A stretch of 64,000 nucleotides of DNA from positions 11,612,139-11,676,138 of the forward strand of contig NC_064039.1 in assembly GCF_932526225.1 (NCBI RefSeq), written 5' to 3'. This DNA comes from Nematostella vectensis (taxonomy: Eukaryota > Cnidaria > Anthozoa > Actiniaria > Edwardsiidae). Position numbers and translations under genes: made by a program. Positions 1-11,800 of this stretch are shown one piece after another; within the stretch, counting starts at the first letter, position 1, and each line of letters opens with the position of its first letter. The notes below the pieces were generated by a model. That model did no database searches and was not told the DNA's origin. It saw nothing but the letters and a program-made list of their open reading frames with translations.

Positions 1-106
1 TACTTCTCATCATGCAATAATTATATTATTTACTCTATGATCTATTTGCTTAATGTGATGTAATCCTCTAAATAAACAAACAAACAAATAATAGCTTGCT
101 TGTTAC

Positions 107-604
107 CTTTTGCAATGAACACAGTGGTACTGTATTTGCCTGAGCAGGTTTGGATTGCACACTTGATGCCTTTGACATCCTGTCTCCATCAATGCTTTTT
201 CCTTGCATGACAACATTCAAATCAACTTTGGCCTTGATTGAAGCTACCTTTTGTGACGATGCCAGAGAAAAGGGCCTCTCCTGTCCAGTATCCCTGGCAG
301 AAACAGGATTGTTACTTGGTGTCCCAACCCTAAAGTCGAGCTCGAGATCAACAGAAGGGCTTGGAGCAGCATAACTAAGCTCCGACTCAACAAATGCCAC
401 GTCTTCCTCGATTTTAGCACTAGGTTTCTTTTTCTTTGACTTTGACCCTTTCTTGTCATGAAGTTTAACTTTCGTTGACTCCTCTAAAATTGCTGCCTTC
501 TCGTTGGGTTGAAGAGTGGCAAATTCCGTTTGAGACTTCTTGGCAAGTAGTCGTAGCTCTTTTTTTAAGTCTTCTTTCCTAAATGACCTCCCTCCAAACG
601 ACAT
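107..604 (-). CDS. First exon of an unrecognised lysine-rich protein (partial)
   Basis: The frame opens with ATG at 604 (MSFGGRSFRKEDLKKEL) and stays open for 166 codons to a good donor, AAG|GTAACA, at 107; the remaining exons lie before the window. The N-terminal part is helical and charged. A basic stretch, KKGSKSKKKKPS, follows around residues 52-63 and could be a nuclear localisation signal. After that the sequence becomes Ser/Pro/Ala-rich and probably disordered. I do not recognise the family. The frame continues past the donor to a stop at 68, but that tail looks like intron. The gene starts 399 bp from, and divergent to, the DUF547 gene. It being coding is likely from its length, composition and donor; no function is proposed. 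Confidence 0.6.
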
Positions 605-1002
605 GATTTCTTTACGTTACGGTAGTATTTCGGTGTCGTTTCAAACGTGGAAAACCGAGCGAAATAAAATATCGCGATATATGGGAAGAGTTGTCATTTT
701 CCCGCTACTGGGTTAAGGTCTTCACAGTTTAACCAAAATGTGAAAACAACTGGATTTTGTGAGTCTCTAGTCAATGTTTTGGCGCCATCTTTGTTTAGTT
801 TGGTTGCCTCGGAGTTAGTGCTCAGTTTTCCCTCTGCAACTAAAAACAGGGACCCCAAAACAACTTTTGAGTCGAGTCATATAGAAGACTTCATATAGAT
901 AAGCAAATAAAACACAGATCAACAAAAATAATTTGACCTTTAATCTTTTTTAAGTTTAGAGGAGTCTCCATTTGTAGCCATTTTCACGTTTGTGTCGTTC
1001 CG
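605..1002. promoter_or_regulatory. Divergent (bidirectional) promoter region
   Basis: 398 bp separate the ATG of the lysine-rich gene (-) from the first ATG of the DUF547 gene (+). The start codons point away from each other, so both 5' UTRs and core promoters must lie here unless there are upstream non-coding exons. I see no convincing TATA box or other named motif; the assignment rests on geometry only. Confidence 0.5.
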
Positions 1003-4000
1003 ATGTGCCCCGAGGAACGCCTAGACAAATCTATATTGAATTATGTAATCCACTTTGAACTCTACAAAATGGCCGAGTCGCAAACCAATAAGCTTATTCG
1101 TATTCTAAATGATGAAGAAACGAAGGAACCAGGCGCGATTCTCCAAGCGCTCGAGCTATCTAGACAAATGCAGCGACTTATTTTAAAGATGAAGGGAGAT
1201 TTTATGGATTCTGATGGCAAAGGGGTTGATTACAATAGCTTGAAGGGAAGTGCACTTTTCCAGGATTACATCAGGAAAGCTAGAGAACTCAAATTTGTAG
1301 ACCTGTGGGGGTTAAACTTAGACGAGAAGAAGGCGTTTTTTATTAGTATCCTTTGAGACTGCTTTGTGGAGTTATTGCGTCTTTGTGTGTGTTAGGGGGG
1401 TATCCTATGTGATTGCTTTGTGGAGTTACAGTATTGCGTCTTTCCAGTTTGTGTTCAGGGGCGTACACAGAAGGGTGGCCAAGGGGGCCTAGCCCCCCCC
1501 CCCCCCCCTTCTAGCAGCCAAAAATACAGTAAATGTATGAGACATTATCTAAAATACAGGAGAAAATGCCTTGAAAGGGCCTTTTGCACCCCCTCCTGTT
1601 AAAAATCCTGGCTACGCCGCTGATATGTTTGTGTGTGTTTGGGGGGAGGGGGTCATATTGGAAACTTATGACTACCAATCAGTGAAAAAAAATAAAAATC
1701 ATTGGACTTATATGTAATGTATTGGCCGATTAGTAAGGGATCTCAAGTCATGTAAGTTTGAAAAGTTAATATTATCATCTTATTGATCGACAGTCGATAA
1801 AAAGCTACTGTGCGTTTGACATGGAATGGTAATTAATTTTCAGTGTCATATTATGGTTTCCATTGATTGGTATCGATTGGTATCTATGAAATATGTACAG
1901 TATTCTGGTACCTTTGTACCCTGGGTACCAGAGGCTCCAAGCTGTGTGGCGACAACGATTAAAGCAAAGCGAACTCGTTCTGCTATGTGCATCTGCCAAT
2001 GGTGACTGATACCCTCTTTAACAAATAGAACCTTAGACATATATAATGCTTTGACAATCCATGGGCTAGCAAGTCAGGTGGGAGCTAACCTGCCCAACTC
2101 AGTTTTGGAGATTACAAACTTTTGGAAAAAAACAGCTTACAATATTGGTGGATTCGTGTTGACTTTGGATGACATTGAGCATGGAATACTTAGAGGTAAG
2201 GTGTAAGAATATAACAAACAAGTCATTGCTCCACCTTTCAGTGAAATTTGTTCTCCACTCCCTTTAAGTTTTTTAGCTGTTTCGTTCAGCTTAACATAGT
2301 TGTTTCTACTATTGTAGAATAGTTGTTTTAACTATTATTAATGTACATAAAAATAAGTTTTGCTGATGATCATTTTTCCATCCAAATTAGCTTGATACAC
2401 CCTCAGAGATAGAAAAATACCCTAAGAAATAACATTTGCAGAAATTTTTACTCCCTAAACGATACAACGAGCATGCAGTATATCACATTTTTTAGTTCTC
2501 TTGAGGTCTATATAATATCTACAGCATTCTTTTTGTTCGTAAAGCAAACAAGCCTCACCCATCAAGCCCAGAGCCATTATTCAACCTTAATGACCCCCGC
2601 CTGCAACTGACGCTGCCTTGTCTTGATCCAAGGATACATTTTGCTCTTGTTTGTGGTGCCAAGGTGAGGTGACTCTCTCTTTCCGTAATGGTGATGATAA
2701 TGATGATACCTATACACGCCCTCAGGGTACAATTCTAGACAGTAGCTGCCAGGTAACAGTCTTTAAGATAACCTATAATCATTTTATTATCTGTAGTCCT
2801 GCCCAGCTATTAATGTGTACTCAGCCAAAAACTTAGATGCAGGTCTCACTGCAGCAGCCAAGAGTTTTATCACACAAGAAGTATTTTTATCAGATGGAGT
2901 GGTAAGTGCAAATCAAGCAGCCCTCAGTAGCTATTACTTTGAGGGGGGGGGGGGGGGGGTATTTATCCAGATGGATCATATTTTTTATTGTATATCAAGA
3001 ACATATTCTGGGGTTGGATTTGGTGGATATCCATCCATCATTTCAATAAATTCCTGGTAATTTTTTGCAGTACCCCCTCTCTCCGTCCAATTGCATTTTC
3101 TAGTCTTCCCAACCCACACTTTACAGAGGCTGGATCCACAAGTGTAGCTATATTTGTCCTAACCTGAAAGGGTATCCATACACTTCCTGTCTTTAGCTAA
3201 AATATCTACAACTAGCATTCCACAAACAGGGACTTGTTTCCCATGGTTAACAGAGTCTATTTGTGTCCCACCCTGCTTGTAAAGGTTTCACCCTCTTGCA
3301 TTCTATCAATTCAAGGATCCTCTGCAAGCCATGCTGAAGGATCCAGAACTTTCTAGATCTCATGCCCTCTGAGTAGTTTCAGCAAGCCTGTTTTTCACTG
3401 TCCTAGATGAATAAATTAATTGGTCAATAGCTTTCTAAGTGGTGGCTTGATACCTAAACCTGTCCTCCCTTACCCCCGCTCACTCTATAATCTGAAATAC
3501 TGAGCTCATGATCTGTTTGTTCTCTAAGGTCACCTTATCCAAAATCTTCAATTGGTACAAAGGAGACTTTGCTACCGACACAGTTGGCCTGCTAAGGTAG
3601 AAAAAGTTGTGACCACAAACACAATTGGTCTGTCAAACTCAGTTTTTGTGATTTGTGAAATGGCAGAAACGTAGAGCCGCTAACACTAGACAGACTTACA
3701 GTAGGTCACACTCGTGGCAGTTTTTGAGTTTATCTAAGCAGAGATTTCCTGGATAACTTGCTAGGAAAGTAATGTTACTGTAAAGTAATGAGCAATCAAA
3801 GAGGACACACAGTTAGCAAAATATTTAAGATCACAGTAAATTAAAATTTGTTAATTAACTATATGCTGCCTTAAACTCCATGTGTCAAATGCAGGGGTGG
3901 ATCCAGGATTTTAAAATGGGGGGGGGGGGGGGGTGGATAATGGCCGGATAGACGGATTATAACTGATCCAGTGGTTCTTGGTAGGTCACATTGATCTCAG

Positions 4001-4262
4001 ATCTTTTACTTAAAAAGGGGGGTGGATATCCACCCCCTGTACCTACCCCTGGAATGGTTTTATCAATCTACTACTGAATTCAGAACATGAAAAATATGAC
4101 ATTTTAACCATGTGTAATGATATTATTGTTGAATCATTTAGGTGGATTGCCCAGTACTCACAACCTACTGATAAAGAACAAATTGAAGAGCTATTGAAAA
4201 ATGGCGAGGAAGCCATCCAATTACAGTGGAAAGACTATAACTGGAAATTGAACAAACTATGA
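1003..4262 (+). CDS. DUF547-domain protein, six exons
   Basis: Exons: 1003-1345, 2037-2195, 2545-2663, 2797-2901, 3529-3596, 4142-4262. All junctions are GT-AG, phases agree, and the total is 915 nt (304 aa). An in-frame second ATG at 1069, with A at -3 and G at +4, has the better start context, so the protein may be 282 aa. The N-terminal third is helical. The rest matches DUF547: FFINIYNALTIHGLA spans the exon 1/2 junction, then DDIEHGILRANKP, DPRLQLTLPCLDPRIHFALV, and CGAKSCPAINVYS with the conserved Cys pair. The family is widespread in bacteria, plants and some animals; its biochemistry is not firmly known and I assign no reaction. An AATAAA lies about 150 bp after the stop. Intron 1 starts with a duplicated donor segment and carries a small mobile repeat. 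Confidence 0.9.
1346..1460 (+). repeat. Two-copy tandem duplication beginning at a 5' splice site
   Basis: The intron begins at 1346 with GTATCC. The same start recurs at 1400 (period 54 bp), and both copies continue into TGCTTTGTGGAGTTA and then TATTGCGTCTTT / TTATTGCGTCTTT. The second GT is therefore a copy of the authentic donor of DUF547 exon 1. A G-run before the second copy breaks the similarity to the exon side. Confidence 0.75.
1456..1621. mobile_element. Short TIR element (MITE), copy 1
   Basis: Starts CAGGGGCGTA and ends with the near-complement GGCTACGCCGCTG. A run of about 19 C lies near its left side. The core, with CAGCCAAAAATACAGTAAAT and a following ATGAGACAT, is shared with the element at 17544-17681, so this is a dispersed family. 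It sits in intron 1 of the DUF547 gene. No coding capacity. Confidence 0.75.
3892..4051. mobile_element. Short TIR element with an internal G-run
   Basis: Begins CAGGGGTGGATCCAGGATTT and ends CCCCTGTACCTACCCCTG, so the outermost bases are inverted repeats. An 18-bp G-run follows the left end. It lies in the last intron of the DUF547 gene. The terminal CAGGGG/CCCCTG resembles that of the 1456-1621 family, but the interior differs. Similar G/C-run repeats, not individually resolved, occur near 7043-7133, 28463-28640, 45247-45430 and 56190-56275. Confidence 0.55.
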
Positions 4263-5010
4263 TAAGATAAGGAGAAAGATAAAGAAGGTACAAATATATT
4301 TTCTTTTTTGTTAATGTACAAGAACTAAAAGCACCTATGATTATTTATCAACTTGAGGTACATGGTAAATACATATTCACATTTCCAGTTGATTTTGAAT
4401 TGTGGTTATAAATAAATTATCCATAATAACAAAATTACTGTGTATGAAGTCATGCAATATCCTTCAAAATTAGAGCTATTTTAGTTAATCCATAAGCTAG
4501 TGGCGTATTCACAAAGTAATTCTCTTATTATTGCATACCAAAAGGTTAGAAATCTACCCTTTCATGGATTAATTGAAATAACTCTGTAAACATGGTGTGA
4601 ACTAGAACTGCACATTATCACACAAAATGTAAATTTACATCTCTTACAAAAATAAACACAAATATTATGAAAACAATTGAATGTTTGATCCCTTGTATCA
4701 GAGGTTGCAATAAAGTATTTACAATTTTATAGTATTGTTAACATCATAGAAGTGAAGGTAACAAATTGCTCTATGCGTTTGCTAGAATTTCAAAGCAGGG
4801 CTTCTCCTACTAGTATAAATGACAACTATCTGGTAAATTCTAGCATATAGTACAAAAGGATTGAAAATAGCTTGGAATATTCTGGCCATATGATTTATCA
4901 GCAGGGACCTGGTTCCTAGAAAGCAGATTAATGTTAACAGGGTTATTGTAATTTACATTCTTTTATAAAACAGCCATATTTATCACTTGGTTAAGGCTAA
5001 CCTGCTTTCA

Positions 5011-5593
5011 ACAGGGCTTCTGGAATTACGCGCTTGTGCGGAAGCTTGTAATTTGGCTTTCTCTGCGTAATCCACAAATTCCCGCGTAATCCCGCGTAAT
5101 TTGGGTAAATTTTGAAAGACAAAACATTTAAGTGCACAGCTGATGTGTTCTTTTGGGGTTCTTACCTCTATTTCTCATAAAAAGGCATATTCTTCGTAAG
5201 AGTGCGATATTTTGAACTGAATTTCGCAAACAAATAAAATAACTAGGCGTTCTTTGCTAAGCCGCGAAGGCCTAGGACTAATAATAAAATACCTTTTTTA
5301 ATTGGCTGGTGGGTCAATGGAGCTAATGAAAACCCGCCTAAGATATTTTCGCGCAAAAAAATAAACCTTTTTCAAGTTATTTTGTGCTTTCCTTCGGTAC
5401 AAAATGTAGTTTGGGTATTCCATGTAATTTAGCGCATAATTCAGGAAAGAATCCCGCAAAATTTTGATTTTTAAAGAAAAATGATTTGCAAAATCCCGCG
5501 TAATTTAGCACGTAGTGATTGATTTTCCGCGTAATTTAGCAAAGAATCCCGCGTAATTTTGGGTTTTTTTCTGCATAATTCCAGAAGCCCTGT
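5011..5593. mobile_element. 583-bp non-autonomous TIR element
   Basis: Ends are inverted copies: left ACAGGGCTTCTGGAATTACG, right CATAATTCCAGAAGCCCTGT. Both are flanked by TTCA (5007-5010 and 5594-5597), a plausible 4-bp target duplication. The interior repeats a motif, CCCGCGTAATTT, many times in both subterminal regions, as in MITEs with subterminal transposase-binding repeats. No coding frame. Confidence 0.85.
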
Positions 5594-5730
5594 TTCAAGG
5601 AACGAAACTCTGTTTAATACATAGAAAGCTTTAGAAAGCTTATTCTAAAGCTAACTCTGAAACCCATTTCTTTCTATTTTTGAAAACGTTTTTTTCTTGA
5701 GTGTTTCATTATTTTACTTTCCATATGTCC

Positions 5731-5770
5731 ATTATTTCTTACTAAGCATGCATGCTTAGTAAGAAATAAT
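5731..5770. repeat. Perfect 40-bp palindrome
   Basis: The left half, ATTATTTCTTACTAAGCATG, is followed without a spacer by its exact reverse complement. It lies 61 bp beyond the KDM3 stop codon, between convergent transcription units, so it would form a 20-bp hairpin in either 3' region. It could also be a collapsed minimal foldback element. Confidence 0.95.
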
Positions 5771-5830
5771 CAATGGCTGTGCTACCATCCCCTTATTTTC
5801 ATTCTCCTAACTCCTTTTTCTAGATTACCA

Positions 5831-8800
5831 TTAAGATTTCGTAGACTCTTCCTTGTCTTTCTTCATATCCTGTACTGAATTCTCCAGTACATAAACTGCA
5901 TCTTTAACTGCATGATAAATGATGTTCTTGACCTGCAAATACGGAAAAGTTTTGTCATAAAAGAGCATCTGGCATTTTTAAATTCAGTTTATTTAGCAAT
6001 AAGCTAATGGTATTACCAAAACGGCTGTACTGCTGGTAGTTCTGTAAAGTTTTTCTAGATCTATATTTTATCACCCAAATAAAAGCAGCAATGTCACCAG
6101 CTTACTTCCGGTCAATTACATAACCATCTCCAATGATTTTTAATAAAAAATGTGAAAAATATTTCAAAATTGTAAAAGCTCTCAGCGTATCTGCTGGAAG
6201 TTTCTTTTGGGATGTAACTAATAATTAAGAACGGATGGCCTGTTAAATAGTACGGATTCTAATAGATTCTTTTGTCACAGTGTTGATTCTAATAGATTCT
6301 TTTGTCTCTTGTTGGTTTAGGGTTCCCTGGAAGTAAACGGGTGACAATGCCACTTTAAACACTAACTTTTAATGTAAAAAGTATTTCAAAATTGTAAAAT
6401 CTCTCAGCGTGTCTATTGGAAGTTTCTTTTGGGGTGTAACTAATAATTTAGAGCGGATGGCCTGAGTGCGGATTTTAATAGATTCTCTTGTCGGTTGAGG
6501 TTTCCGGAAGTAAGCTTGTGGCAATGCCACTTTAAACACTAACTTTTAGTCTCAGAGTTTGGTTTTGTTAGTGTATGCCTCATTCTCTATGTTCCTGACT
6601 GACCTGAAGCTTATCCTCATGATTGGTGTGTTTGTCAGACAGGTGACGGAACTCCTGAGTAGTCTTGAAGCAATGCCCGATACGCTGAAAGACATAAAAA
6701 TGTCATGCTATTATCTGAAAAATCTGTCATTTGTAATCATAATATAATAGAATGTGCTTAAGCATGACTGTATATAAGAGATACTTGCATATACTAGACT
6801 GGTCCTTTTTTTATATGTAACACCCACAATAGTTTCTTTACCCTTATTCTTCTATATTCATCTCTTCTGTTAATGCAATAAATTGAATCTTTGAAAAATC
6901 AAAATGAAACTCTTGGAAAGACCTCACTTTAACATTTATATGCAACCAGATTTTCATTTATTTAGAGGGAATAAATACTAGGTCCCAACTAGTCTAGGAA
7001 CACTTTTGTTCATTTTTCACTAAGGCATGCAAGGGATGACAGAGCCGTAGCAGGCCATGTATGATTGTGGGGGCGGCACAATACAGAAAAATAATGGGGG
7101 GGAGGGGCACGTGTCCCCACCCTCTGCTACAACCCTAAATGAATACAAGTTGGCACTCCTCAGTCTGCAATTTGTCTAACAGTCGACATGAAACTGTGTT
7201 TACCTCTGGGGATACAAAGTCTTCTGCAATCTTTACACAGCTGTAGAGGTTGCGAACCTGGTGTGGGGCACCAGCAGGGATAAACACTCCATCACCTAGG
7301 CACTGGCAAATGGCATACCCTTCCACGTTGTACTCTCTCTTGAGCCGCTCACGGATCTCATGATCCAGGTAAAAACACTAAGAAACAAGGAAGATAAATA
7401 TGCCATGTCACAATAGTTTAGAAAAAAACTGTTTTAGCTCCATGGCTTGTGCATTATCATTATGTATTATAAAAAGAGGTACCTGGTCAAAGGTGATACC
7501 TGAACTGGTCATAGATGTACCTGGTCATAGATGCACCTGTTATGTTGGGTTCACCTGGTCATAGATGTAATTGTTATGTTGGGCTTACCTGGTCATAGAT
7601 GAACCTATCATGTCTGGCTTACCTGGTCATGGATAGGGTCATGATGTGCTGCATATTTCATTTTCTTTTCTCTAGCCACCTGAAAATAACAAAACACAGG
7701 GCATGAACCAAGATTGTGCCATATTTGGAATCTTTCTGATAACTATGCCATTACTCAGAAACAACTGATTTGTATACTGTAATTTGGTAGTCCAGTTGGA
7801 ATGCTCACCTTGTGTAGAAGGTCCCGTATCTTGTCTGCATCTTCAACATGGTAGATATGCCACAGTGCTCCCTGAAAGCCAAGGCAACACATTATTATGG
7901 TGCTAGGAAAGGATATAAAGATAGTGGAAAACATTAACCACACAATAATCTTCAGCAATGACTAAGAAGACGTGAAGACAGGAACTGGTTTAGCGAGTGC
8001 ATATATTTTCTCATGTAATTTGACTGACATCTCGATTTATGTCACAAATGAGCATATGTGCTAGTTGGTAACCCTTTGGTACCCCAGAAATCCCCATTTA
8101 GGGGAGTTCTGTACATACAAATGATCCAGCTAATGAGCTGGGAAGTTTATTTAATCAGGGCAATACTTACAATCCTTGCATTGTCGATCAGGGCAATACT
8201 TACAATCCTTGCGATGTCGCACCAGTCGACAGTGTTGATCAGGGCAATACTAACAATCCTTGCAGTGTCGATCAGGGCAACACATACAATCCTTGCATTG
8301 TCGATCAGGGCAATACTTACAATCCTTGCGATGTCCCACCAGTCGATCAGGGCAATACTAACAATCCTTGCAGTGTCGATCAGGGCAATACTTACAATCC
8401 TTGGAGTGTCGATCAGGGCAATACTAACAATCCTTGGAGTGTCGATCAGGGCAATACTTACAATCCTTGGAGTGTCGATCAGGGCAATACTAACAATCCT
8501 TGGAGTGTCGATCAGGGCAATACTTACAATCCTTGGAGTGTCGATCAGGGCAATACTTACAATCCTTGCATTGTCGATCAGGGCAATACTTACAATCCTT
8601 GCGATGTCGCACCAGTCAACAGTGTCGATCAGGGCAATACTAACAATCCTTGCATTGTCGATCAGGGCAATACTTACAATCCTTGGAGTGTCGATCAGGG
8701 CAATACTTACAATCCTTGGAGTGTCGATCAGGGCAATACTTACAATCCTTGCATTGTCGATCAGGGCAATACTTACAATCCTTGCGATGTCGCACCAGTC

Positions 8801-11800
8801 GACAGTGTCGATCAGGGCAATACTTACAATCCTTGGAGTGTCGATCAGGGCAATACTTACAATCCTTGGAGTGTCGGTCAGGGCAATACTTACAGTCCTT
8901 GGAGTGTCGCACCAGTAAGGACAATACTCACAACTCTTGCAGTGTTGCATCAGTAGGGGCAATACTTACAATCCTTTGAGTGTCAGTCAGGGCAGTACTT
9001 ACAACCTCTGCAGTCTTGTGCCGGTCAGGGCAATAATAACAGTCCTTGGAATGTCGCAACGGTCAGGGCAATACTTACAATCCTTGCAGTGTCGCGCCGG
9101 ACACGTTGCTGCTGGATTTTGTCACAAGCACTGTCCACTGCTTTAATGGCATCTAAAGACATGAAACCAAGGAGTAAATAACAAGGAACTGTTGGTTATC
9201 ATGTTATACTGAAACATGTAGAATAGACATCTACAGAAAGGAAACGAAGGAGTCAATAACAACGAACTATTGGTAATCATTTTTATATTCAAACAATTAG
9301 AATAGACATCTACAGACACGAAACCAAGGAGTCAATAACAACTAATTGTTGGTAATCATGTTTATACTCAAACACATAAAATAGAGAGAGAGAGTGTAAA
9401 ACGCCAAGAACATATTTTTGGGATGTCAATGAAAATACCTCTCCAAGGGCTTTTGCCTGTATTTTAATAGTTAAATCTTGTGCAAACAACAATGGGAAAA
9501 CTTAACGAGCAGCAGCGATCAAAATATGAAGTGCTGCCTTTTTAAATTTTGATTCGACTTGTTTTATCCCAGCGTTTGTAAAAATCACCAAAAAAGCTAT
9601 ACATTTCGGTATACACTTATAAAGATATACATTTCGCCTTCATAGTATTTGTGCTTTCACCAAGGGGAATCAAACCGAAATGTGAGAAACCTTGACCTCA
9701 TATTTCCATTTCTGCTATTTTTTTTAACCAAGTTGCTCATGCAAGGCTTTCCAACATGTTCGCCTACGTGGGCTTGCACAGCGGGTTAAAGACTTACCTC
9801 TCTTTTCCCTTTCGCCCGCGCCCTCATCACGTGGCACGCCTACATACACCATCACGTTAACCGCATCTGACATATCAATGTGCAAATTCGTGGTGCCTTC
9901 CTTTGGAAATGATGCAGAGCCTTAGAAAAAAGAGGAAATCATCTTATTGAGTGCCCTCCTTTTACGTAGAGCCTTTATTACAGCTTTGTGAATTCCACAT
10001 ATCGTTGCTAGGGACGTTATGCTAGGGATGAAGGTGAGGAAGATGTGTTGGTAACATGGAACAGTCTCCAACGACTTTTTAATTTAATTCCTTTAAAATA
10101 GTGAGTACAGTATAACCTGGACTTTATGATACTGGATCTCACCACATTTTCGAGTAATATGATATTGAAGTACACAAAACAAACGTCTTTTTATGAAAAT
10201 AAGCTATATCTGACAAAGACATTACCTGGCTGATTAATAAGCGGTTATTAAGTTGTTTTTTATAATTTTGCCGCCAAAAGCTGGAGCACACGCAGGTTTG
10301 GCACTCAAAAATATCACCAAATTTCTTAGGGCAAGTGGCCTATTGTTGTTGCAGTCAATGTCCTATAGTAAAATACCAGCTGATAATAGGAGAGCACTGG
10401 TGCTCGTTGGGATGGGCATCAGGGGTCAAGGATAATGGTCGGGGTTCACCTACCGTACGCGTTGTACATCTTTGGTCCTAAGTCAGGCTTGACAAAGAAG
10501 TCAGGGAGTCTGCAACAAATGTACAATGGACGATACTTAAGTAACCAAAAAGGAACCAAAGGTTAAACAGAGGAGCTTAGATACAACATCAATTTAAAAA
10601 AACATTGAACCCTTTATTAATTAACTGCTAATGACATCTTTAAGCAGAACTCTCCGTTATCGGCCATAAGTTGCCTTGGTCAAAATTGACCAAATTGACT
10701 AACAATTAAATCATGTGATGATTCCTTTTGGTGGTTACAATTGTATGATTGTTTCTCACTCGAGCGAGTGTATGGGTGAATACGAACAAAAGTATCCACC
10801 GAAAGAAAGCATCGCATGATCTAAATTGATTGGCAACAAGGTGTTAGCCTGCTGTTAGCCTATTAGATTAATTTGAGTGGAAGCTCGATATCGCGATAAA
10901 TAAAAGTAATATCTAATGATCACAATTTCAGGCACCAACAACAGAATATGGGCAATTATCTTGATAACAATTTTCTCGATATAATGCTACAAGTTTTTTT
11001 ACATGACAGATAATAAAGCCTTCTTCGGAAGCAGCCGATGTCTGTTACATGCTAAAAGGTTTTATCGCAAGGCAGCACCCACCTGGATACAAGGTTACGG
11101 GAGCCGTCCCGTCTTGTGTAGTCTGGTAGAGGGATGTGATCCATAAGGTCTTTAAATCTGGACAAAAAGAAGGAACGGTGCTATTTATTTATTTTTTTAT
11201 TTTTGGGAAGCAGCATAACGTTCAGGGTTTTCTTGGCTGTAATTCACCATAGATGAACAAACGGGAAGTGAAAAAGGGCAAAAGATATGTGGTACCTTGA
11301 AGGTAACTTTTCGCTAAAATCAGCTCCGGGAGGCCAGTCCTATTAAATAAGATAATCTTTATTTCAATTACTTCAACAAAAACAATTACTTTCATCAAAA
11401 GCAACAACAATTACTTTAACAAAACTGTTCTTTATTGTGATGTACCTTGAGTTTGAGAAGCATGGGCTGATTATTGCAGTCTACAGCACGATCTTGGGGA
11501 AACAATAGAGTACCATGATTGTAAGGTAAGCAGTCGACATATTATTTAATACATATACGCATATACGCACAAAAATCATATAAAGTTTAATTGTAAGGTA
11601 CAGAGTGACTCCACACATACTTTTATTTATGTTATTTTAAGGTAAAAAATGTTGTCATGACTCGCAGCGGTTCACTCCATTTAACCCTCGAATTATGTCA
11701 TCGACCCAGACCTTTTTGGTGCAACCTAGGACAGAGTGCGATCTTCAAAACTCCCTAAAAAATTCTGATTTCAATCAAATTCAAAACTGTCTTCGAAATA

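Larger units (their letters stand above)
4263..5830. other. Intergenic spacer between convergent 3' ends
   Basis: Contains the DUF547 3' UTR (AATAAA at 4411-4416, the likely polyadenylation signal), AT-rich unique sequence to about 5006, a 583-bp TIR element and a perfect 40-bp palindrome. I see no further gene. Confidence 0.6.
7204..9920 (-). other. KDM3: JmjC catalytic exons of KDM3
   Basis: Exon 9798-9920 carries [20 protein letters not shown] with the Fe(II) pair His-X-Asp (about H2561 and D2563). Exon 7204-7377 carries [16 protein letters not shown] with the distal iron His (about H2692), followed by EDFVSPE. The full facial triad is present, so the enzyme is predicted to be active. Intervening exons 9079-9152, 7809-7871 and 7623-7679 encode the family's insertion ([19 protein letters not shown], then HHDPIHDQ). 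Confidence 0.93.

Noticed and set aside
8058-8962. Long repetitive frames (286 aa on +, 271 aa on -) suggesting a repeat protein
   Set aside because: They come from a 30-bp intronic minisatellite, whose unit is a multiple of three, and are open on both strands; the unit is explained as copied exon end plus donor of KDM3.
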